A program made the translations under genes and the position numbers. This document shows positions 19,934-26,356 of a stretch of DNA of 26,356 nt, piece by piece; the first letter of the stretch is position 1; the number at the start of each line of letters is the position of its first letter. The stretch covers positions 1 to 26,356 of the forward strand of contig JAHBMJ010004954.1 of the NCBI GenBank assembly GCA_018398765.1, read 5' to 3'. Source of the DNA: Chromera velia. Its lineage: Eukaryota; Sar; Chromeraceae. A model generated the notes under the pieces. The model was not told the DNA's origin, did no database searches, and worked only from the letters and a program-made list of their open reading frames with translations.

Positions 19934-20253
19934 TGAAGATGTCCTGGGCCGGCGGCTAGGCTGGACGCCTGAGAAAGGCTTTCCAGTCCGGGACCCGGGT
20001 GGGCCGGGCCTCTTCTATTATTCGAGTGTCCTGACGCGCGCGGTCGTCTCAGAAAAACCCGATTGTCCACCAGATCGATCAGAGAGAATATCTTTTGCCG
20101 TTGATCGATTTGTGCTTTCCTTGAAGGCTTGAACGTGCACCGAACTAATACTACCTTTTTGCTGTTTATGCTTTTTCTTGCGGGCTCTATATATTGCCCT
20201 TATTCTGCTAGAATAAGCTAGATCTGCCGCTTTACCGGCTTCTAGCTTCTTCA
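19934..20253 (+). repeat. 5' LTR of the younger element
   Basis: 320-bp direct repeat of 22330-22649 with TG...CA ends and no indels. It contains a chance open frame on each strand that is partly shared by the other LTR. Confidence 0.92.
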
Positions 20254-20254
20254 A

Positions 20255-20270
20255 TGGTGACACGAGCTCG
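20255..20270 (+). other. Primer-binding site of the younger element
   Basis: TGGTGACACGAGCTCG starts one base after the CA end of the 5' LTR, the position and TGG start expected of a site complementary to a tRNA 3' end. The tRNA cannot be named from sequence alone. Confidence 0.65.
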
Positions 20271-20346
20271 AATGAGCTTGACACAAACCTTCTGATCCTT
20301 TTTTTTTTCAGTAGTAGCGTTTGGAGTCCGCTGCTTTCCCCTCTGG

Positions 20347-22221
20347 ATGGGACTGAAGAAAGTGACTGCAGAGGTTGCCCTCTGCGTCTCTGTGCAAAAA
20401 GAGCTTGCCGTTCTGCAAAAGCGGCTCGAAGAAAAAATTCAGAGCGTAGACCATTCTGTTGCTTGTCAGTCTGTTTCTCTCCCGTCTCGTCGCCGCCGTG
20501 GTGCTCTCCCTCCCACCCAGTACTATGACAAGCTATACAAGCAGTACTGTGATGGACAAAAGCCATCTTTTGAGGAGGCTGTCCCTTTTTTTGAACTGTC
20601 GGCTGCTGACCGACGGCGTTTCGGATTTTCTCCCTCTCAGGGAGACTTCCCTCCCGAAGAGCTTCGTGAGAAGACCCCTTGCTGTTTTTGTTCGCACCTC
20701 TTTGGAGAAGATTCTCCTCGGTGCAAGGGTCATTCGTGGGTGACGTGTTTCCGGCGGCAAGGGCTTTGTGCGGTTTGCGGAGATCGAGGTCACGACAGAC
20801 GAGATTGCCCCCATCACCCTCCAGAGCATCCGTCTCCTCCTCCGAATCCTGCACAGCAGTCTCCCGATACTCAGTGTCTTCATCCGACCGCAGTGCCTCC
20901 GGACTTAACCAAACCTGCTTCTGCCGCGGTAGGAGTTGCGCGGTCCCTCCCAGTCGCTGCTGTTTGTTCTGGGGGGGAAAAAGCTGAGAGGTCGGCTGCC
21001 CGCCTTTGTGTCCCTTCAAACCTTACCGTCTCCAAGACAGTCTCTTCCGTCTGTCTTCCCTCTTCGCTTCCTGAAGATGCTCCGGCATCTGCCACAGCTG
21101 TGTCGGCCCTGAAAGACTCAGACTTGCTGATACAGCGGAAGCTTGACAATGTGAAAGTGTGCTCTTCGGTCCGAGAGGGGGGTGAGGGATTTTCTGGAAG
21201 GTTTTGTCAAACGAGTGTGAATCAATCCGCAGTGTCCCGCGTACCCGGTGTCAAGGGGGAGACGGATATGGCAAGACAGCAAGTGGTTGCTTCACCATAT
21301 CAGAAGACTTGTCTCTCTTGCCAGATTGTTTCATGTTGTGTTCATTCATGCAGTGGGCCAAGTGGTAGTTTGTGTGTTGACAAGGGAGGGGGGGCGCTTC
21401 CTACTCCGCTGTCCGTCTCTGAAGAAAGAGAAGGGGCGCAGAGGGAGGAGAAGGCAGCATAACGGCCGGATCTATCTGAAAAAAGAGAAGGGGCGGAGGA
21501 AGAAAAAGAGGCAGGTCTGTTGCCGTCTCCGTCAAAAGAAAGACTAGAAGAAAGAGAAGGGGCGATGGATGAGATAGTACAACCACCAGAAGCCCAAAGT
21601 CTGAGAGAGATAAAGCTTTGTTAGCCTTTCTTGTCAGAAAGCGCTTGCCTCCACGCCGCTCAGCTGCTGAAGAAGGAGAGGGAGACAACTGTTAAACAGC
21701 AGCCGTCTCCATCTGAAGAGCAAAAGGGGGGCCTGGAAGGGGGCAGGGAGGCAGCTGCTTCGCTTTCTTCCCCGCCAACACTGACTCAAAATCAAATCGC
21801 CCACCTTCCGCTCGAGCACTGGTCTATTTTGCGAGAGTGCTGGCTCAGTGGGCTCTCACAGAACCTCTGTCTCCCCCTCCTGGTCGAGCACGCGCTAGTT
21901 CGTGCTTGTATTCACTTCTCGTCTTCTCCCCACACCCCCTCCCCCCTTGACAGGTTGTGCGCCGTGAAGGCGTTCGGGTGGCTTTACTGTCTGCTCGTCG
22001 ATCATCTTCGAAATGTAAAGAACTTTGGGTGTAGGAAATCGACGTATGGAAAATTGAAGGGCAAACGCACAGGCGCTCTGCTTTCTGCAGTGCGAGACCT
22101 GTGTGATCTGTCTCCTTACTTTCGCAGAACCCGAAAAGGCCTTCCGCGGTGGGTTTGGTCAGGGCAAGCGATTCGTGTAATCGGGTTTGAGCCTAGATCA
22201 GGGGGAGCACCGTCGGGATAA
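20347..22221 (+). pseudogene. Gag-like protein with zinc knuckle, two in-frame stops
   Basis: A single plus-strand frame of about 625 codons runs from ATG 20347 to TAA 22219-22221. It is broken by TAA at 21460-21462 and TAG at 21622-21624 with no change of frame, and coding character continues on both sides of each stop. Residues 12-35 look helical or coiled (QKELAVLQKRLEEKIQ). A CCFC...C...H cluster lies at about 111-130. A canonical CCHC knuckle CAVCGDRGHDRRDC lies at 141-154; such knuckles bind nucleic acid in gag nucleocapsid proteins. A Pro/Ser-rich linker, an acidic-basic repeat (EEREGA, EKREGA, EEREGA) and a hydrophobic helical C-terminal part (about residues 480-600) follow. The knuckle is unusually N-terminal for a gag protein. 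It is probably a decayed trans-mobilised gag; readthrough is possible but unproven. Confidence 0.72.
21421..21564 (+). repeat. Three copies of an 18-bp purine motif resembling the polypurine tract
   Basis: GAAGAAAGAGAAGGGGCG or its one-base variant occurs at 21421-21438, 21478-21495 and 21547-21564. The real polypurine tract before the 3' LTR (22313-22328) shares AAAGAGAAGGGG. Spacings of 57 and 69 bases are multiples of three and keep the gag frame. Confidence 0.85.
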
Positions 22222-22312
22222 CCGATTTGTGTGAAAGAGTTTTGTTTGTGTATCGTCCCCTCTGTGCTTCCTTTGTGCCCGTCGGAGCGAACAGTCGTTA
22301 CCTCAGGGCCTC

Positions 22313-22328
22313 AAAAAAGAGAAGGGGA
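22313..22328 (+). other. Polypurine tract of the younger element
   Basis: AAAAAAGAGAAGGGGA lies one base before the TG of the 3' LTR. This is the standard position of the plus-strand primer in LTR retrotransposons. Confidence 0.85.
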
Positions 22329-22329
22329 T

Positions 22330-22649
22330 TGAAGATGTCCCGGGCCGGCGGCTGGGCTGGACGCCTGAGAAAGGCTTTCCAGTCCAGGACCCGGGCGGGC
22401 CGGGCCTCTTCTATTATTCGAGTGTCCTGACGCGCACGGTCGTCTCAGAAAAACCCGATTATCCACCAGATCGATCAGAGAGAATATCTTTTGCCGTTGA
22501 TCGATTTGTGCTTTCCTTGAAGGCTTGAACGTGCACCGAACTGACACTACCTTTTTGCTGTTTATACTTCTTCTTGCGGGCTCTATATATTGCCCTTATT
22601 CTGCTAGAATAAGCTAGATCTGCCGCTTTACCGGCTTCTAGCTTCTTTA
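22330..22649 (+). repeat. 3' LTR of the younger element
   Basis: 320-bp direct repeat of 19934-20253. It ends TTTA where the partner has TTCA, one of 11 transitions. TCATT follows at 22650-22654 as the right target duplication. Confidence 0.92.
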
Positions 22650-22740
22650 TCATTCTCTTTTACAGTTGACAGCGCTCTATTATGTCCCGTTTTGGTTAGT
22701 CAATGACCGCAATGATTTCCGTCTCCTCGTCTCTCCAGCT

Positions 22741-23394
22741 ATGTTTTGCTCCACCTTTCCACTGCTTGGAAGCCATCCGTTCTAGTCAGAGGTGGAGTGA
22801 GAAAAAGTTTTTAGGAAGCTTTCTCCTTCCAATCTGGAAGCTGTGGAGGAAGGATCAACCTGTAGCCACTGCTGTGCCTGTAGGTCTCTGCTGGGAGACG
22901 TCATGTTGCACGATGATGTTCGTTTGTCGAAGACTCCAATTAACGTGGACGTCAGATGAAAAACTAAGTCTCCACTGTTCCCCCAAGCTCTTTCGGCTTC
23001 TCTCCTCAACAACATCACCCAGATCGAGCACGTGGACAAGGACCGCCAGTAGTATGATTGCTACCATTTCTGTCGAGAGCTGCCCTGAAGCTCACCTCAG
23101 TTGCTACCAGCTGCTGCTTGGACCGCACTGAGCCGTCAGTGCACTATCTGTTCGCAGCTGCTTTCCAGGCCGCCAAGAGCTGAGTGTGCTGCAGCTTTTC
23201 TACTGTGACTTCGCTTGTCTGCTCGCCAAGGATCACAGAGGAAGGCAAGGTTTCGGAAGCGCCTCTTTGGGGGGAGGGGATTCTTGATAACTTTTTTATC
23301 CGTACTTGGCTGTCTCCGTGTCTTCTGCCAGTCAACATCCATCTGTGTGCACACTGGAGTGAGGGGCGATACAAGGACGCTCCGCTGAGTTGCG
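22741..23394 (+). pseudogene. Decayed Cys-rich ORF of the older retrotransposon
   Basis: One plus frame reads like protein for about 650 bases but is broken by at least seven stops (TAG 22783-22785, TGA 22798-22800, then others up to TGA 23392-23394). Visible pieces include CSHCCACRSLLGDVM, PQALSASLLNNITQIEHV, YDCYHFCRELP and CTICSQLL. Three CxxC-type pairs suggest a zinc-binding domain. The pattern of coding-like text between stops, with no frameshift, indicates decay mainly by substitution. It lies inside the older LTR pair, so it is probably that element's only gene. The family is not recognised. Confidence 0.5.
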
Positions 23395-23668
23395 AATGCA
23401 AGGTTTGCAGTGTTTGTTTTCTCTTGTTAGGCAGTGAGTGCAAACTGTGTATGTGATCGAACTTTGATGGAGAAGCATGCAAGGCATGATTTATTCTCTG
23501 TCTTTCTGCACAGCCACTGCATTGATTCTTTCTAAGACTTTCCCTGTAACAGTTGCTTTTCCAGTGTTGCGAAGCATATCTTTTGAAAGGCATCAGACAG
23601 GCAGGACGAAAGAGGCAGACTGGAGATAGGTAGACTTAAAGAGGCAGAGTCTGACCGGAGTCAACTGA

Positions 23669-23721
23669 TCTTATGATGTCTAGCCCTCTACCTTGTTCTT
23701 GTGATGTCTAGCCCTCTGCCT
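23669..23721. repeat. Short tandem repeat, 28-bp period
   Basis: TGATGTCTAGCCCTCT occurs twice, with starts about 28 bases apart, in the interior of the older retrotransposon. Confidence 0.7.
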
Positions 23722-23904
23722 CTCTGTATTCCGTTTGTGCATGCTCTTCGATCAACGATATCGGCAGGCAAGTGAAAGTAAGAAAAGATTAAATTTTTTA
23801 TTGGCTCTCAGGCAGTCAGACCAAAAGGCTGTTTCATTCCTTTTATCTTTATCTTTCCCTGGTGTTTCGCTTCCGTTTCTTTCTCTTTGTATAGAAACGT
23901 AATC

Positions 23905-23915
23905 GAGGGGGAGAG
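23905..23915 (+). other. Polypurine tract of the older element
   Basis: GAGGGGGAGAG lies one base before the 3' LTR and gives the orientation of the element. Confidence 0.65.
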
Positions 23916-23916
23916 T

Positions 23917-24249
23917 TAAAGTATAGGGTACCAGCTTGCCGCGTATCCATGCTTGCTTCTGAACCTACCAGGCCGAGCGTGCAGGCCGTGTCACGCGGTG
24001 CCGAAGCGTCATACTGGCCGGGATAGGATTGCCGCGCGCGCATTCAATTTTGTACGATTTTATGCCGCGCGCATTCAGCACCAGCCAGTTCAGATCGATT
24101 CACTTTATGCAGCACTAGCTGATTGAACGCCTTTCGGCTGTTTGTTCTATTCTGCCTTGACGGACAGACTATTTCATAAAGTAGTTCCACCATCATGGAG
24201 ATCTAGCTCTGCATTCCGTTTGACCATTATTTGGTCATTTTCTTTTATA
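23917..24249 (+). repeat. 3' LTR of the older element
   Basis: 333-bp counterpart of 19611-19933 plus 22655-22664. It shows the state of the LTR without the inner insertion. There are about 25 differences, 23 of them transitions. Confidence 0.87.
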
Positions 24250-25014
24250 TTCTTGCATATATAGTTCCGTTTCTCTGTAAATTTATAAAATTGAGTGATT
24301 GGTTATTTACTTAATTAATTATATTTGATGATTGATTGTCAATGATATTGACAGTTATATAAGTGACCGATCAATTTAATTTATTTTTTAAAAATATATA
24401 TAGATACACTGTGTTGGTCACCGTACTAGTCAATATGCAGAACATCATTTTCTTTCGCTTCTAAGAAGTGGTTATATAAGTAGAGATCTACTTGTTCCTG
24501 CATGTTGCACTCTATGTTCACACTCAAAGTTTGAAGGTTTACTCATACAGTCTGTTTTTTACGCTACCCAGACTAAAATTTAAAAGCTTGCATGTAGATG
24601 AGGGACATTGATTGCCAATTCTGGGTTATTTCAAATCAAAAGTGTAACATGTATGCTGGTCGTGACGGGAGCATGAGCAAGTGCCCCACTTCGCCCCGCC
24701 TCTATATATCGACCCCACGTGTACATCTTTCTGGCCTGCCTATACGTCTTTCCGGAGTCATAAATTCGACTCATAATTGAAGTGAGCGCACGCGTTCAAG
24801 TTGTTGCATAATATTGCATGGCATTTAGCCGTATGAATCAACAATCACGTTTCTTTTGTACAAGAGTGTAGAATCAGATGGACAAGAATAACGAGGGAAT
24901 AGTAATGAACATCTGGCTTGAGTCTGCTTGACAGACTTTCCTGTCTGAATCTGTGAATCGACTAGTAGACACGTTACAGAAAAGCTATAGCCGAGGGGAC
25001 GCACAGAAAATTCT

Positions 25015-25035
25015 TTATAAGACGGTGTCTTATAA
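25015..25035. repeat. Perfect 9-bp palindrome (left)
   Basis: TTATAAGAC and GTCTTATAA are separated by GGT. The core GACGGTGTC is the exact reverse complement of the core of the second palindrome at 25464-25478. Confidence 0.85.
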
Positions 25036-25463
25036 GGACCTCGGGGGGGGGGATATTTAATTTATGGCTATAAAACACCCCCCCCTTGGGGGTTGGGGTT
25101 GTCGGGGTGAAGGAAAAAAGCCCGGTAAACGCTCAGATACACCAAGTACGTCAAAACAATAACAAAAAATCCGAAAAAATCCCACAACAAAGAATCTTTT
25201 CCTATTTGACCGAGGTCCGTCGTGGCCAAAAAATGTTTCTCAGAGTCCATTGAAGTTACTCAGACTAACTCAAACTTTTAGTAACTCCGATGAGGCAAAC
25301 GTCTCACTTTTACCCACGGTCCAACTTCGGCGTCTCACAGAAAGGCGACTGTCTTCGAGTGTCAGAGGACAGTCTCAGTATCTTCGTCAGACAGTCTTCA
25401 CCGTCTCCGTCGGACCTTTATAAGTAGGGCAAAAAAAAAGGATGGGGGGGGGCCCGGGGGTTT

Positions 25464-25478
25464 CGAGACACCGTCTCG
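25464..25478. repeat. Perfect 6-bp palindrome (right)
   Basis: CGAGAC and GTCTCG are separated by ACC. Its core GACACCGTC is the reverse complement of the core at 25021-25029. Both palindromes lie beside G-runs. Confidence 0.8.
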
Positions 25479-25900
25479 TAAAAATTTTTTTTGTGCGTCC
25501 CCCTCGGAAAGGAACTCTGAAAGGTTTGGCGCGCGAGCAACGCGCTCTGATCGACACATGGTGCGCGCGCGCGCGTACTCAAAACGAGCGAATTTCCCCC
25601 TATTATTTTTTTCTGTTAATTAAAAAAAAAATCGAATACAGGCGCATGCACATGTGCATATATATATATACGCATATATATGCTTGCATCGATCTGCATG
25701 TTTGTATCGATCGATCATGCATTAAATTGTGGATCGACGTACGAATAGACACATCATGATCTCCCCACAGCTACTTCGTCAAGTTCTGAGCTCCTTCATC
25801 TGTACAGGAAAGAATCAAGGGCGAAAGGAAGGGAGGCACCGTCTCTACAAATCCTTGGCCTGTCCCGCGGTCGGCGGTGGTTTCAAGAATACGGTCCGAG

Positions 25901-26356
25901 ATGGAGACTAAGACAACCCCAAAAAGCGGGTCCGACTCCCAGAGACGCGCGCAGCAAACGGACTTCCCATTGCTGCTTCCGAGCCCTTTCATTGCAATGC
26001 AGGCAGCAGCGGCTGCAGTTGCGGGGAGGGACCTTCCTGCTCCAAGTACTCAGACCGCAGCCGCGCAGCTGCCCCTCTTCTTCCCCCACATAGCCTTCTT
26101 CCCTCCTGGTCCCCGACAAGACGCGTCCACAAAGACTACATCCCCCACAGACATGTTCAGAGTTGTCAGCAGCATGGTGGGCCCCTCCTTCACTGCCCCT
26201 CTTGCGATATCCAGCCCCACACAAGTCGCCAGAAAAGTCCAGCCAAAAGCCCCACAACAGGAGAAGAAGAAGGACAAGCAAGCAACCGCACAGGCACCTG
26301 TGGCAGCTGCATCCTCCGCTGTCTCCTCGGAGACGAAGAAGCGCCGCGTCTCGAAG
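25901..26356 (+). CDS. Unrecognised Ala/Pro/Ser-rich basic protein, 5' part only
   Basis: An open frame starts at ATG 25901, the first in-frame ATG after a TGA at 25787-25789, and runs without a stop for 152 codons to the window edge. The start METKTTPKSGSDSQRRAQ is polar. A hydrophobic, Ala-rich and Phe/Pro-rich stretch follows (LLLPSPFIAMQAAAAAVAG, then LFFPHIAFFPPGP). The end is lysine-rich (QQEKKKDKQ, then ETKKRRVSK), which looks like a nuclear localisation signal. Such low-complexity N-termini with basic clusters are common in nuclear regulators of alveolates, but no domain is visible, so no function is assigned. Overlapping minus-strand frames are shorter and less protein-like. Confidence 0.5.
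   Translation, partial: METKTTPKSGSDSQRRAQQTDFPLLLPSPFIAMQAAAAAVAGRDLPAPSTQTAAAQLPLFFPHIAFFPPGPRQDASTKTTSPTDMFRVVSSMVGPSFTAPLAISSPTQVARKVQPKAPQQEKKKDKQATAQAPVAAASSAVSSETKKRRVSK

Larger units (their letters stand above)
19934..22649 (+). mobile_element. Younger gag-only LTR retrotransposon nested in the older LTR
   Basis: All LTR hallmarks are present: 320-bp LTRs (19934-20253 and 22330-22649) starting TGAAGATGTC and ending TTCTTCA or its C-to-T variant TTCTTTA; a primer-binding site starting TGGTGACACGAGC at 20255; a gag-like frame with a zinc knuckle; a polypurine tract at 22313-22328 touching the 3' LTR; and a perfect 5-bp target duplication TCATT. No reverse transcriptase, protease or integrase is visible in the 2.1-kb interior, so it is non-autonomous. 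The LTRs differ at 11 of 320 sites, all transitions. Confidence 0.93.
19611..24249 (+). mobile_element. Older LTR retrotransposon, its 5' LTR interrupted by a younger one
   Basis: The 5' LTR is 19611-19933 continued at 22655-22664; the 3' LTR is 23917-24249. Both total 333 bp once the insertion is removed, with no indel. The 5' LTR starts TGAAGTACAG and ends TTTTACA; the 3' LTR has decayed ends TA...TA, each one transition away. A purine tract (GAGGGGGAGAG, 23905-23915) sits just before the 3' LTR and sets plus orientation. The interior (22665-23916) holds only a heavily decayed Cys-rich frame. The primer site is not recognisable (GTTGACAGCGC follows the 5' LTR). Flanking pentamers (TTAGT, 19606-19610; TTCTT, 24250-24254) are not identical. 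The LTRs differ at about 25 of 333 sites. Confidence 0.85.
24250..25900. other. Gene-free AT-rich region with G/C runs and palindromes
   Basis: No gene is supported. From 24250 to about 25010 the sequence is AT-rich and featureless. From 25015 it has two short palindromes, a 10-base G run near 25044 opposite a C run near 25077, a G-rich stretch near 25084-25107 that could form a G-quadruplex, a GC-alternating tract near 25563-25576, and AT-alternating palindromic sequence at 25650-25720. The last 110 bases are probably the 5' untranslated region of the gene that follows. Confidence 0.5.

Noticed and set aside
19851-20132. Plus-strand frame ending in the younger LTR, also open in the other LTR
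   Set aside because: It crosses the insertion junction between two elements. Of the coding changes between LTR copies most are nonsynonymous, so constraint is not evident.
20018-21019. 333-codon minus-strand frame opposite the zinc-knuckle gag
   Set aside because: The plus strand has the CCHC knuckle and matches the element orientation given by primer site and polypurine tract. The minus frame runs into the LTR and is broken in the other LTR copy.
3501-22221. Reassigned TAA/TAG codons as an explanation for the interrupted frames
   Set aside because: RPB5 ends at TAG and the oocyst-wall-like genes end at TAA, and neither uses these codons internally, so the nuclear code looks standard.
2766-24249. 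Treating all premature stops as independent proof of C-to-T mutation
   Set aside because: Every stop codon can arise from a CNN codon by one transition, so the stops alone are uninformative; the evidence rests on paired LTR differences.

Overview
The window looks like nuclear DNA of an alveolate alga close to Apicomplexa, most likely a chromerid such as Chromera velia. This is inferred from three things together: intron-rich genes with GT..AG introns, a secreted protein built of CPxG...C modules like apicomplexan oocyst wall proteins, and a leucine-rich-repeat (LRR) gene of the ribonuclease-inhibitor type. No database search was possible.

Layout. 1-781 (+) is the 3' part of an oocyst-wall-like gene. 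A second, complete copy lies tail to tail with it at 14650-11675 (-): three exons, a signal peptide and 14 Cys modules. Between the copies are an AT-rich spacer, a non-autonomous LTR retrotransposon on the minus strand (2766-5457), and a multi-exon LRR gene on the minus strand (about 9462-5948) broken by a 10-bp tandem duplication and a TGA. Upstream of the complete oocyst-wall-like gene, divergently oriented, is a seven-exon gene for RPB5 (RPABC1), the subunit shared by RNA polymerases I, II and III (15395-19050, +). Its introns are filled with microsatellites.

From 19.28 to 24.25 kb the window is mobile DNA. A 241-bp hAT-like MITE with an 8-bp target duplication is followed by an old LTR retrotransposon (19611-24249). 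A younger LTR retrotransposon (19934-22649) has inserted into the 5' LTR of the old one, with a perfect 5-bp target duplication (TCATT). A noncoding stretch with odd palindromes follows, then the 5' end of an unrecognised gene (25901 to the window edge, +).

The clearest signals beyond ordinary annotation are: (i) the nested retroelements, whose LTR divergences (about 3.4% inner, 7.5% outer) agree with the insertion order; (ii) a near-exclusive transition bias between paired LTRs (43 transitions to 3 transversions by eye), pointing to cytosine-methylation decay or a RIP-like process; (iii) near-identity of the two oocyst-wall-like coding regions that falls off sharply just past the stop codon, suggesting gene conversion; (iv) a roughly 290-bp GT repeat running into the last 3' splice site of RPB5; (v) gag-only retroelements whose ORFs carry two in-frame stops each, one of them with repeated copies of its own polypurine tract inside the ORF.
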